Shown: in pieces, positions 36,149-47,853 of the stretch | How positions within the stretch are numbered: the stretch's first letter is position 1 | Layout: each line of letters opens with the position of its first letter | Notes under the pieces: model-generated | What the model was told of the DNA's origin: nothing | Seen by the model: the letters and a program-made list of their open reading frames with translations, nothing else | Databases searched by the model: none | Translations under genes and position numbers: made by a program | DNA from: Talinum fruticosum | Taxonomy: Eukaryota > Streptophyta > Magnoliopsida > Caryophyllales > Talinaceae | DNA length: 64,000 nucleotides | Assembly (NCBI GenBank): GCA_021018815.1 | Contig: JAITYX010000016.1 | Span: forward strand, 7,889,001 to 7,953,000 | Direction of reading: 5' to 3'

Positions 36149-39100
36149 CTAAGCTACAGATTTCAGCATCACATTCAGGACTGCTTCTCTAGTTGGCAAA
36201 GCAGGTATTGCACCCCTCTCTGTAACAGTCAATGCACCACAAGCATTTGCAAACTGGAGAGCCTCCCTTAATCGATTCTCCTCCTGCATAAAGGTTGTGA
36301 ACAAACTTGATCAAAATTGGTACATATTAATGCAAGAGAAAACATTTCTCAGTAACTGAAAATTGGTTGCTGGGTGATAAAAAAAATCGGTATCTGAAAG
36401 CTCGTTTGAAACTCAAATACAGCACCTGAATCAAACTAAAACTTAAATGCAGTACCTGAATCAAATTAATATCAGCAGCTAGTTGGGAGAGTATTCCAGC
36501 AACAAAAGCATCACCAGCGCCCGTAGTGTCAACAGCATCGACCTTCACACCTCTAACTTTCCCACTGAATTCCTGCAATTGAATCACATGTGAATTTTGG
36601 TTCTCAGTTCCTTGCTGTGTAATCTTCTTTGCTTTTTTTTTTTGGAGGGGGACTTCAAAAAAGTTCTGGAAGGAAAGCTCAGACTCCTCAGTTCTCATTT
36701 ATTTAGCCTTTTTGTTTCCCTTAAAGAGAGGCAGATCTTTAGGCCCCTTACCTTGGTATAATACCTGCAGCCATCTGCACCTTCAGTCACCAGCAGTAAT
36801 TTGAGGTTCGGATGGTAGAGTTTACACACAACATTATCATCATAGGGATCTTCTCCTTGTGTCAAGAAAGAAATTTCTTCCTCACTTATCTACCAATGTA
36901 CCCAATGAATAGTTAGAGCCAGCTTTCTGTATTTTATATCTACTGCTGATGAAACAAAGAAGCATATTGGCGGAGACTAACTAAGCTTAGCCTCTTACCT
37001 TTATTATGTCAGCTGTATCCCAAACACTGAGGATCCCTTCTCGGGCACTCTCAGCAGATGGCCACAACGGAAGCCTCAGGTTGGGATCATAGGAGAGAAG
37101 CAGACCAGCATCCTTGGCAGCTTTAGCAGCAGCTATGTGGGCTGACTTGCATGGTTCAGTAATTAAGCTTATTGACCCAAAATGAAATATCTTTGCCTGC
37201 AAACAAAGATACAACAGAATCAACAGATGCCTGTTTACTTGGAGTTGTACAAAAATAAATTTCCTGGGGGAAAAATGTGATCAAACACACGCTCAGTGCA
37301 TGGTTCCTTTCTATCCTCGACCCATCAAGGAAATTTCCAAATCTACCTGAAATATTATACTCAAAAGTGAGCTTCGACTTTTGAAATCTAGTAATGGTAT
37401 TCCACAAAGCAAGTATTTGCGATCTTCTGCAGGGTCTAGAATACATATATTTACATACATAAGGTTCTGTATCCCAATCTAGATTTCTTCATCTAGTGAT
37501 AGTTCGGTGCACAGGGAGAATATTTAGGTGTCTCTCAGAGTATTTGATTGGTTTGCTAAACTCAGGACAAAACAGACACACTTTAATTACCTTCTTAATG
37601 AGATCAAAATCAAGCTCAGATTCCTGAAGCAGCATGTCAGCACTAGGATTCCGGTAAAACATGAACTCACGTTCTCCATCGTTCCTCAATGTCACAAATG
37701 CTAAAGCAGTTCGAGCACCAGGATCAAAGCGCATTCCTTCGTTGTTCACATTGTTGTCCTTCAGAATATTAGCAAGCATGTAGCCAAATTCATCTTCACC
37801 AACCTGAGTGCGCAGAGATAAGAATGTGTAAGCAGCAAAGCAGAAAACAAAGTTTTTCACAGATGGAAGCAATTGGCACTTTCACGTGCAAGAAGAAAGG
37901 GCCACTATTGAATGGCAGCATCAGCTAAGACGACCTGCACATCACATGTCAAAGAAGCGGATAGTGCAAGAATTATGGAAAGTGCCTCAGGTAACCACTA
38001 ACAAATCTGAAGGCAGAAACATTTCAGACATCATGGCAACCCCATGTATGATGCATATGCCTCGTACATAGACAATACTCATATGACAGGGTTTAAATAT
38101 TCAAAATAATGTTTTAATTTCAAATACGATTTCTAGAAATCTAATACAGTACTCAAAGATGACTAACAGAATATGTTTATGAAGGCCAACAACAGACTTC
38201 ATGTATCCAGATGTACACAGATCAACCTCAAATAAGTAAAGAGGCTATTTTAGGGAAAACCATGAAACATTCTCCAAAGGGGTTGCGAAGAATTTGAACA
38301 CCTATTCTAAACAAGAAAAAGGCTAAACCAATAAAAAGATATATATAAAAAGAAAGAAACAGAGCAGAGTCAAGGATAAACAAAATAATAAATGGAAACC
38401 CGAGAAAGATCATGTTCACACAAGGATATGATTTCCAGTGAAACAAATTTGGCGCCAACTACAGCCTACAGGAATAGATTTTCATGAGCATGAAAAAAAT
38501 ATTATATGAAAGACGCAAAGCTTTAAGAGATCCCAGAAACGAGAGAGGGTGGAGAGTGCAAACATGCAAGTGCCCGGCAACAATTTACTATTTTTTGACT
38601 GCTTTAGACAGTGATTTACTAGCGACAATAATATCCAACATCTAGCAGCTTCGAAATGATAAAAAAACTCAAGGACACTCTTGTTACCTTGCCTATAAAT
38701 GCAGATGACCCTCCTAGACGAGCTATGCCAACAGCAACATTGGCTGGTGCACCACCAGGAGCCTTCTTAAAGGCAGGTGCTTCAGCCAAGGACAGCCCAC
38801 TTGTGGTTGGGACAAAGTCTATAAGCATTTCCCCGAAGCAGACCACAAGAGGGGACTCCTTTGGCTCCACTGGCCCATTATTACCAGGATATGCTTTAGC
38901 TACAGGAGATTCATGACAGAAGGGTCAATATTTCCATCCAAGGAAAAAGACAATCTCTCATCCATCAATACAACCAAACAACTCAAGTCAATTGATAACT
39001 CTTTCTTCCTTTTTTTAGGGGGAGGGGGAGAGGAGTTCAGGTGTGCAAGTAAATTAAAAGACAGATTTTTCAATTCAACCATTTCAGTAGAGGATCTTTG

Positions 39101-40767
39101 CTCAATAGCTATAGGAAAACATGACAATGGAGTTCATGGAAAAAGGCAACCCCAATGGAAAGCTCCTGCCAAAGCAGTTCTAGAGGTGGATAAGTCAGTC
39201 AGATGACAAATACTCTATAATTGAACCATTTCAGTGGAGGATCATTGCTCCAGAACTGTAGGAAAATATGATGATGGTGTTTATGGAAAAGGGCAACCCA
39301 ACGGAAAGGCTCTGGCCAAAATTGGTCTGGACTTTGGAGAGCCAGAGCCCAGATGGGCATTGAATGTTTGCAGTCTTGTCCAAGGTGGAGAGGAAACAAT
39401 TCAACAATGACATGAGCTTGGGATCTCCAGATTATAACCCGGTAACCAACAATTGTATCAAACTCAAGGGGTTATGAATAGCGGAATTGACATATGCTAC
39501 CAATACTATGTCTTCGTAGGCTCAACAAGTGCAAAACTAAACTAACCAGAGTTCTAACACAATAAAAAGAAAATACTACGCCCAGTCTTCTAAATGCATA
39601 ATAAGATTAAACAAACAACTCCGCCTTCCATTTCATCCTTTTCCATGACAGTAGTAGCAAAAACAAGATGAGCCCTGGGGTTATTATTTGCAAACACAGG
39701 ATCCTGTCAAAAGAGTTCCCTCAGTATTCCTACACACGCTGATCAGCTACTGGTTATTTGCAGAATTCATGAGAGTTACAAACAAGTTAATCAGCCATTG
39801 TTTCTCCAAATAAATGAAGCATATGATCATTGTCGCCATTTTGTTCTCGATCAACCAAAATGTGTTATACTTTGTTTTTCATGGGGAAAAACCTTAATTT
39901 ATTTGTTACGACATCTTTACCAGCAGAGTATAACTATTTCAGTGCCTCCGGAAACCCCAGTGCTGAGAAATTTTCATAAATTTAAGGCCGTGGCTCCAAA
40001 ATTGACATTTTTGACATCAAAAGCCATTCTAACACTCACATTGGCACTAAAAAGTCGAATTTTACAACCCACCACTCTTCCCAGCCCCACCTACCCACTC
40101 CTTCCCCCAGCCCCAAACCCCCTTCCAAAAAAGAAAAAAGATAACAGAAAAGAAATTGCCTTTGGGTTTGGGGGAAGGGGGTTTGTCACAAAACTCCCTA
40201 AATAAAGATCACCTCATTGATAAAATCATTCCAAAGAAGTGTTCTTCTCACACAACTTTTCACCGAACTTTCACGCTATTTCTATTTTTTCAACAAAAAA
40301 TACGCACCTTCAAGACTAATCACGTGGAATTCTAGTTAAATTGCAAATTCACATCATTAATCTTCCTGATTCTTTTTTTGTTTTTGGGGGAGGGTGTTGA
40401 GATTTTCCCAATTCTTGCTCCTGTTACAACTTTCGGCAAAAACAGTTGAATGGTGTTTTCTATAACCCCATTAATTTCTTTTCTTCTTTAATGTCACTTC
40501 CAAGCAGATAAGCTAGCCTAACACGAGTACAACGAAATTCACCAAATTTGACAAAAAGAAAACGTCAAAAATAGAGATGAAAGAGAATCCGATACCTTGC
40601 AAAATGCGACGCCGGCCGGAATTAGCCGCCGGCGGAAAATATAGAGACGAACCAGTAGCAGCTGCTCCAATGTTTTCCCGCCGGAGAAAGACGGAACCGC
40701 CGGAAAACCTACTTTCAGGACTGGAAGTGAGAGAAGTGAGCTGAAGGAGAGCTGGATTCAAAGCCAT
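36149..40767 (-). CDS. FRK: Fructokinase, probably plastid-targeted (pfkB family), 394 residues
   Basis: Phosphorylates fructose to fructose-6-phosphate with ATP. Exons (minus): 40767-40596, 38899-38688, 37803-37591, 37196-36999, 36889-36752, 36572-36456 and 36283-36149; all are GT-AG and phase-consistent. Exon 1 encodes [20 protein letters not shown] and further Ser/Arg-rich residues (SGRRRILQ), a plausible chloroplast transit peptide. The catalytic part has [13 protein letters not shown], pfkB signature 1 ([17 protein letters not shown]), [12 protein letters not shown] [10 protein letters not shown], the [10 protein letters not shown] motif and pfkB signature 2 [14 protein letters not shown] with the catalytic Asp about 332. 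The tail is [17 protein letters not shown]. Among Arabidopsis enzymes it looks most like the plastid type (FRK6); the paralogue is an inference. The first intron is 1.7 kb and contains a diverged duplication. Exon 6 has a duplicated donor site. Confidence 0.93.
36424..36466 (-). promoter_or_regulatory. Duplicated 5' splice site of fructokinase exon 6
   Basis: The end of exon 6 (TTTGATTCAG followed by GTACTG) is repeated 30 bases downstream as TTTGATTCAG followed by GTGCTG. The donors are at 36455 and 36425. The 30-base spacer has no stop and reads [10 protein letters not shown], so use of the downstream donor would insert ten residues without changing frame. The upstream donor gives the conserved protein. 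Confidence 0.6.
39067..39350 (+). repeat. Diverged direct duplication in fructokinase intron 1
   Basis: Two imperfect copies about 155 bp apart. One starts near 39070 (AATTCAACCATTTCAGTAG), the other near 39223 (ATTGAACCATTTCAGTGG). Both continue through AGGAAAA(C/T)ATGA, TTTATGGAAAAGG or TCATGGAAAAAGG, GCAACCC and GGAAAG...CTCC/CTCTGGCCAAA. It lies within an intron and is non-coding. Confidence 0.75.
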
Positions 40768-41824
40768 TTTTCGCTTATGCGTAGGGGGATCTATCAGAAA
40801 ATTTTGCAGAATAAGATCAAACCCTAATTTTGGAGTGAGCTTAGAGTGTGATTGATTGATTGACTATGTGGGGATCAACAAAGAGCAGCAGGGTCTTCCC
40901 CTGCTGGACCTGGTCCGACCAAGTGGAACCAAAGCTATTTCTTCTGGCTATCGTTTTTCCTTTTTTTTTTTTTTTTTTTTAAAGAAAACGAATGTTATTC
41001 TCCTCAATTATTTACACAGGATTTATTCTCCCTAACATTTATAATTTATAGACATTACTTTCAATTAACATAAGTTAATTCAAATTGTTTAACATTCCTC
41101 GTTCAAAGTTAAAACTATTATCTATTTTTTTATTTGTTTATATTGTTTTCTGTTAACCGTTTATGTTTGTTTATGTTTTTTCTACTATATATGTTTTTTA
41201 TATTTGTTTTTTATGTAATTTTAAACATACCCAATTATTATTAAAAGATTGAGTTTCGATCATCTGTGAAGAACTTATATTAGAAGAGCTTTATCAATTT
41301 TGGATCAATTATAGCTTAATTTTGATAGGATATATATAACCAAAATGTTAAAAGCAGTCATTACTCTCGAGATTTTTTGATTATATTGTATTTAAATTTC
41401 AGTTTAAGCTTATATATTCTATTATGAAATCGTTTATAGTTAAGCACTCATATTATATTTAGTAGTATTCTTCTTAAATATAGCAAGCAATTAAATTATG
41501 TTTGATGAAAACATTATTATTATGGTATGATACAAGTATATTGTACTCAATAGGTGTATACATAGCGAGAATATGAACTATATTTAGTGGAAATTAGTAT
41601 TATATATGGTGAGTAACTAAATTATATTTAGTAAGCATTAGTATTATATGTGGTAAACAAGTAGGTATTAGTATATATAGTGAGCAAGTGAATAATATTT
41701 CCTTGACATTAATATTACATATGCTAGACTGCTACACCTTAATCTTGTATTTGGTGACCATTATTACATATATACTATTTTGGGTATTAACTATAAGAGA
41801 ATTATATTAAATAAAATAATTTTT

Positions 41825-41940
41825 TTACATAAATAAGGCACAAAAGTTGATATAAACGGGATTTGAATCCAAGTTCTTCGTAACAACTCACAAAACATTT
41901 ACCAGTTGAATTAATCGACATCTACCATCATGCAAAGAAA
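41825..41940 (-). mobile_element. SINE-like remnant with tRNA-type promoter boxes
   Basis: On the minus strand it contains ATTAATTCAACTGGTAAATG (A-box-like) and, 40 or so bases on, TTGGATTCAAATCCCG (B-box-like), ending in an A-rich run (GTAAAAAAATTATTTT). No clear target duplication is visible. It resembles a short tRNA-derived SINE or a decayed tRNA-like fragment. Confidence 0.45.
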
Positions 41941-42104
41941 TATCACTAAAATAAGTTTATATTATTAATTGAATTTGCATAATCTTTTACTTAAATTGTT
42001 CAAAATGATTCAACATTATTCACATAATATAATAATAATAATTAGATGCTTATGTAATGCATAATTAGAATGATTAATACTTTATTTATGAATAATTGTT
42101 GTAA

Positions 42105-42670
42105 CCCTAGCCTTCTTCTCCTCCTTTCTCCCATTCTCTTTAGAAAACCCTACCTCCTTTTCTTAAGAGCTGCCATTGACTTTTTGTCAATGGTAAGCCC
42201 CAATCTCTTTTTCTTTTATATCTTATTTACTATTTTCTCTACAAATAATTGTTCTCTCTACATTTGTGAGAGTCTCTCCGTACCTTTTTGGAGTGGTATT
42301 GGTTCTCCCTTTTGAAGCGATTCTATCAGTTTGTTTTCATAGATTTATGGTTGTATTTGGTTGAATTGTTGATCGATTGTCGGATCGGTGTGCAACAAGT
42401 ATTAATTCTTCAAATTCGGACTAATGCAACAAATAAATCTATTCGAAAGGAAGGTTATACAAGATTCGTAGATCTCCTCGTTAAAGACTCGTATGATGAA
42501 ACATCGATCGAATGGAAGAGGAGTGTTCGTAAGAGTTTCAATTAGTTCTTTTCAATCGAAAGATTTGTTTTGTTATTTTAGTTATGAATTTGTTTGAGTT
42601 TGATTTTCTTTGTAGATGTTGTATGACTTTCAATTAATAAAATTCATCCATTATTCAAAAAAAAAAAAAA
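42105..42670 (+). mobile_element. Retroposed sequence with poly(A) tail and 16-bp target duplication
   Basis: A 566-bp insertion flanked by TGAATAATTGTTGTAA (42089-42104) and TGAATGATTGTTGTAA (42671-42686), differing at one base. It starts CCCTAGCCTTCTTCTCCTCC, like a plant mRNA leader, contains an AATAAA about 20 bases before the end, and finishes in 14 A. These are hallmarks of target-primed reverse transcription. The interior has no long frame and no A/B box that I can see. It is therefore either a truncated or internally deleted LINE or a retrocopy of a cellular mRNA, which I cannot tell apart from sequence alone. Confidence 0.75.
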
Positions 42671-42856
42671 TGAATGATTGTTGTAAAATTCAAGTGTTTG
42701 ACGTAATATTAGTTACTTCTAAATTAAAAAGTCATTTTAAAACCTTTAAAAACCATTCCTTAAGAATTCTGTCTTACAATCACTCTTACAAGAGACGATT
42801 TTTTCTAAGAATTTATTTATTTATTTATTTTATCTTACAAGTAAGTAACTTACGAT

Positions 42857-43057
42857 TTTTTTGGATAAACTGACCCACCCATCGGACCCTTATCTTAGTG
42901 AAAGCTCAACGAGCTTAATAGGGTTGGGGAATAGATGATGTCAAAGCTCTATCATCCTCCACCACACAATATCCTCAAACCGACGAAATTATCGCCCCTA
43001 GATTCAAACCTAGGAGATGAGGGTGCAGGATAACACGCCACTGATCTCCTCGATAAC
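42857..43057 (-). mobile_element. tRNA-derived SINE with perfect 14-bp target duplication
   Basis: A 201-bp element on the minus strand, flanked by identical AAGTAACTTACGAT copies at 42843-42856 and 43058-43071. From its 5' end it reads GTTATCGAGGAGATCAGTGG (A-box-like) then CTAGGTTTGAATCTAGG (B-box-like) and closes with GGGTCAGTTTATCCAAAAAAA. The intact duplication suggests a fairly recent insertion. The tail before the A-run resembles that of the SINE at 6281-6513. Confidence 0.85.
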
Positions 43058-43579
43058 AAGTAACTTACGATAAGTTGAAGTTACATACTCTATGATGCCT
43101 GGATATTTTAATATGTGTGGCTGGTGTGTGGACAAATGAATTGATGAGAAAGCACTAAGGAGAAAAAGTATGTGCTTATTAGTAGGACCAAAAATGACAA
43201 ATTAATTGGAGAAATGAAGAACGGCACCCAATTACGCGTCCTAAGCTGGAGTATTTTTGGTTTGGTTGGCCAACGAGAGAGTCTCTCAATAATGTCCCTC
43301 ACATGTCGGTTATAATGTACCTACGGAAGGTATCCATCTTTATCTTTAATTTAGACCTTCAAAGGTTCCAATATTGTGGACTTCATGCCATGTTCATCGC
43401 TTTATGTTAATCGCGGATAATATTTTCTTCTGCTTCATGATTCAAGAAAGTAGATAATTTAGAGTGTCTTCGTATCGGCTTTTGAGATCGTGGTTGTTAG
43501 TTTCAATGCGTTAAGTCATTATTTATTTAAAAATATAAGTATTCGGTAAAATAATTGGTTCATAAATTGATAAGAGGTT

Positions 43580-43948
43580 TAGAGTCTGTTTGAATTAACA
43601 TTTATAAAGCCGCTTATAACCGTTAACCGCTCATAACCACTCATAAAATGATGTTTTATAAACTGATTAGTAGTGTTTTTTGACAACTATACTCAAAATA
43701 ACTTTTCAAAACCACTATTACCTAGTGGTGGTATATATTTTAAAATTTTTCCTTTTTATTTTCTAAAAATTTCAATTCATTTTTTTCATTTTAAATCAAA
43801 TATGCTATTTAAATAGCTACCATTAATAAACATACTTATCATAAATTATTAATTAAATAATTAATTATTAAACACTAATCAATGATAGTTAATCATTAAT
43901 AAAATAACTAACTATTATTAAAATAACTACTTTTACAAAACACACCTT
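43580..43948 (-). mobile_element. MITE family B, copy 2
   Basis: About 370 bp. Its reverse complement aligns with 12384-12785: AAGGTGTGTTTTGTAAAAGT at one end, TTAATGGTAGCTATTTAAA and TAGTGGTTTTGAAAAGTTA inside. It is more decayed than copy 1. It has no coding capacity, and the element borders are approximate. Confidence 0.65.
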
Positions 43949-44061
43949 CAATTAAGTTTACTTTAGTGCATACAAAATAGATTAAGGACAGAACTACTAT
44001 TTAATTAATGTTATTGATCAAATCCACGATAGTGGAGTAGAACTCTAACCACATAACCAAA

Positions 44062-44332
44062 TACTCTATCCGTTTTACCAATACCTATTGTTTTTTATTT
44101 ATGAGAGAATATCAAGAAACACATAATTTATGACAAAATTTATATTTAAAGATCAAGGTGTTCGAATGTTTCGTTAGAAATGAGGAAAGCCAATAAAAAA
44201 AGGAGAGAGAAAAATATAATTAATAAAAATAAAATTGATAAAATAGTCATTAATATATTATTAAAAATATAAAATGACAAATATTATGAAACGGAAAAGT
44301 TAGTTAAAGTGATAACTATTGTAAAACATAGG
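44062..44332 (+). mobile_element. Stowaway-like MITE (family C), copy 2
   Basis: About 271 bp beginning TACTCTATCCGTTTTACCAA and ending TATTGTAAAACATAGGTG. It shares TATGAGAGAATATCAAGAAA, ATTAATAAAAATAAAATTGA and AAAGTTAGTTAAAGTGATAA with copy 1 at 20752-21015, in the same orientation. Confidence 0.65.
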
Positions 44333-45536
44333 TGTAATTGATTAAGGTTATGTTTAATAAAGAATTTTCTTGCCCCCAAAACTTTTTTATTTAACAATTA
44401 GTTGTTTAACTTTGGTATTTGTATTAGCTCTTTAAACACAAAATAGTTCTTTTGTAAAATAAAAAAACTCTTAAAAGGAGTTTTTGAATTAGTTTTTAAA
44501 GGTTGATATGTCAAAATTACCATATTGACGCAATGACTTTGACAAAATTACACTTAAAAAAAATTGTTATGGAACAAGATTGTGGATGGTTGTGAATGTA
44601 TAAGTTAATGCCTTTTTATTTTATTGTTTTTTAAAATTAACAAATAATTTACCTTAACTAACTTATTATAATTAGTAAATAGTTTTCTCACAAATTTTAA
44701 ATACATTATTGAATCGGAAAAAGTCAATCTCTATTTGACAAATACCAAAAAAATATGATCATAATAGAGATATAATTGAACCGAATCGAGTTGACTTGAA
44801 CCCAATCTAATTAGGCTTGAGTTAACTTGGTTATAAATGTATATTGCTTGGATTAAAGCTAAACTCGCAATTTTAATGTCTCCTTTTAGCTCAAAAAGTT
44901 CTCATATTTAATTTTATAATTAAAGTTGAATCTTAATAGTTATATTGAATTTAAGAAATAAGGGTTGAAATAAATTTTTATTAATTTTAATGACTTAACG
45001 TTATACTCTCTACACAAATGAGTATGAAAAACATGAACCAACCAGCCAAATTAAACTTAATGTTAATAAGCTCGGTAAGCCAAATTTAATTTAAGTCGGA
45101 TACGAATGAAACTTTTAACATAGCCAAATTGAGGGACTCAAAATTGAACTTTGACATAACGAAATTGGAGGACTCGACCAGTTGATTGGTTTTGTTAAGG
45201 AGTCTTGGGCTAGATAGATAGATAGATTTCAGGGCAACACAGGTCATAATGAAGGGGCCAAAAGTCGTTAATTGTCCCCAAAAAGTCCCAAAACCGCGTA
45301 ATCCCTAAGTCTGGCACCTGCACCACATAATGGACAGGTTGCCAATTTTACAATAAAATATTTCAAAAAAACGAAAATAACAAAAAGAAAAATTCAAAAC
45401 CAAAGCAACGAATAACTCACTTCCTCCTCTACAAAGCAACCGCCTCACTACGGCATTAAAAAGGGAGGAATTCGTTTCTTTCTACTCACTTCGCTCCATT
45501 CTCTCTCTCTCTCTCTCCTCAAGCCGCTCAGCTCCA

Positions 45537-45983
45537 ATGGCGAAGAATTCCGCACTTCCCAAGGCCGATGACGTGGAGAGTATATTCCAGAAATTCGACG
45601 CCAACGGCGACGGCAAGATATCGGCGGTGGAGCTCCGGCATCTTCTTCAAGCCTTGGGATCGGAGACTTCGCCAGAGGAGGTGAAGTGCATGATGGAGCA
45701 GATGGACAAAGACGGGGACGGATTCGTCGATCTGCTCGAATTCTCCGAGTTCCACGCCGGATCCGGCGGCAATGCCGGGTCCACCAAGGAGCTCCGAGAG
45801 GCGTTCGCTCTGTACGACAAGGACGGCAACGGTCTCATCTCGGCGCGTGAGCTCCACTCCGTTCTGAAGAGCCTCGGCGAGAAGTGCTCCCTCAAGGACT
45901 GCAATCGTATGATCAAGTCCGTTGATGTTGACGGGGATGGACACGTCAATTTCGAGGAGTTTAAGAAGATGATGGCCGCCTGA
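45537..45983 (+). CDS. Calmodulin-like protein (CML), four EF-hands, 148 residues
   Basis: Calcium sensor of the plant CML family. It is a single exon starting [17 protein letters not shown] after a CT-rich leader. Four EF-hand loops are visible: [36 protein letters not shown] and [12 protein letters not shown]. Position 1 is Asp in every loop and position 12 is Glu in all four, so all should bind calcium. The gene is GC-richer than its surroundings, typical of intronless CML genes. Length and four-loop structure match CML proteins. It is not calmodulin itself, because the linker and N-terminus differ. The exact CML number cannot be assigned. Antisense frames over this gene are shadows. Confidence 0.93.
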   Translation: MAKNSALPKADDVESIFQKFDANGDGKISAVELRHLLQALGSETSPEEVKCMMEQMDKDGDGFVDLLEFSEFHAGSGGNAGSTKELREAFALYDKDGNGLISARELHSVLKSLGEKCSLKDCNRMIKSVDVDGDGHVNFEEFKKMMAA

Positions 45984-47853
45984 TGAAGAGGAGAGACAGA
46001 GAGAGATCGGACGGTGAGGGATTAACATTGCTGATGAAGAATTTCTGTGTATAGGTGGTTTAATGATCTCTTTTTAGTGCTTTAATTCCGTAGAGTGTTT
46101 TAATTGGAATTTATGAACTAAGATCCTACTAATCCTAACTGATAGGGATTTTAATTATCTCTGTTTTAATCTGCTCCATTGATTTCTGTCTCTTTTATTC
46201 ATTTGGTTTGAATTTCTTTTCATGGCTAGCTATTTCCTGCAGCGAATTGTCGATGCTGAATTTCGAAATCATCTTTTCCGTACAGGCTAAAGCTTTTGGA
46301 AAATGACTTGCAATTTTCTGATTGGAAAATGTTTTATTTACAATTTTTAGTATTTTTATTTGATGGCAAAATTCTTCACCTCAAAATTTTAAGAGGTTGT
46401 GGAAATTGAGCGATGAGTGATAGAGAGATGCTTGACAATTTGCAAAAATTCAGCAAGTCAACATGCACAAGTCTATGTCACCGAATCCTTGAAAAGAATA
46501 TTGACTCAATATCTGTATATTTTTGAGTGATTTTACATTCTTTTGCCAATGTTTTAATACTATTATTGATAAATTTATTCAATTATGTCATGTTTTTTGA
46601 ATTTTTTATAATTTGTCAACCTCTTTATCTTTAATTCTTGCTTTAATTCAATAGAAATATTTATTTTTTATAACTTCATTTGTTTATAACTTTTGGTGGT
46701 TCGATATTTAAAGTCCACTCATTAGACAATACTTTATTTTTCTTTTTTTACGCCTTCTAAAATTAATTAAAGTTAATAAAGGTAATAACAATTGTCTAGA
46801 CCATCAAATTTGGATAAGTCATATAAAACTCTTGGAGATATGTATAACTTACATCCGTATAAATGTATGCATATAACTCTAGTATCTCCTAAAATCTAAT
46901 AAGAACAAGTAAACAACGAGTAAACCATAATTATACGTAGATCTTATATACGAAAATATCGTATTCTTTGTACCTATAAAATAAGGGGGAAAAGTATCAT
47001 AATTTTTGAACTTCAAGTTGATATGAAATGATCGTTATGGTTTTTTAGGCCCGTAATATACAAAAATTGAGTGCATACTTGCACCCTTATGTTTCCCAAC
47101 ACGGAGCACTCGATGTTGATTCCATACCAGTTTCAAGTTGCGTAGCCAAAGGACAAAAGGGTTGATTTCATATCTCACTTTTAACATATCCCAGTATGCA
47201 CGCAATATAAACCTATTCTTAAAGGTCAATTTTCTTGTGCACGCAACGAACCCATTGCAAGTTTCTGGCTTGGGCAATCGTAGTTATTCAATGGCGTTTA
47301 AAAAGGTACTTTGAGCCTTTGACAAACTTCAGTCTTCGGATAAGGTTAAGAAAATGTCAATGTTGCTTAACCTTAAATTCGGGTTACAAAAAGAGAGAAG
47401 TCCAATGGGATTTTTCATTTTTACTTGCGTCCAAGGATCTTTTGTAATTAGAGGTAACCTGCAGTCTTAGAATCCATACCCTTTCTCGTTTCAGTATCAC
47501 AAGAAATGAGATCATAACACCCCAAGAAAGCTCAGTACATGAATTATAGTCATGATTCGTGAATGTGAGCTTGTGAGGTAAGAAAGGTTCATTTTCATAC
47601 CATTGCATTAGCGCATATATATATGATATATATACAATGAAACAAAGTTGCTCCCATAGAAATCTTACAGTGCCAAAACAAGTACTATTGTACCATGGCT
47701 TATTCTACATAGGCCAGTGCTTGAGATACAACTAAACAAGCACCTTCATGGCATGGCAAATCTGACTCGGTGACTAAGAAATCCAAACACACACCCAGTA
47801 GAGATCTATTAGCAGAGTGGAAGCATCTAACACACTGTTGGCTGCATCTTAAC
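45984..47853. other. Convergent 3' flanks of the CML and phosphorylase genes
   Basis: AT-rich DNA containing the CML 3' untranslated region and, on the right, the 3' region of the phosphorylase gene. A more GC-balanced stretch at about 47040-47600 has short frames on both strands but no recognised domain. It could be an old repeat fragment. Confidence 0.55.

Larger units (their letters stand above)
40768..45536. other. Transposon-rich gap between fructokinase and the CML gene
   Basis: Begins with the fructokinase promoter side and a T-run (40962-40980). It then holds degenerate AT-rich tandem-like sequence (about 41450-41770, repeating ATTAGTATTATATATGGT-type blocks), a SINE-like remnant, a retroposed sequence with A-tail, a SINE with target duplication, and two MITEs. 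The last few hundred bases are the CML promoter. No other gene is visible. Confidence 0.7.

Noticed and set aside
42288..42545. 85-codon frame inside the retroposed sequence
   Set aside because: No recognisable domain; lies within an inserted retrocopy and has no sign of selection that I can see.
45528..46028. 166-codon frame antisense to the CML gene
   Set aside because: Shadow of a GC-rich coding exon; the plus-strand frame has four EF-hands.
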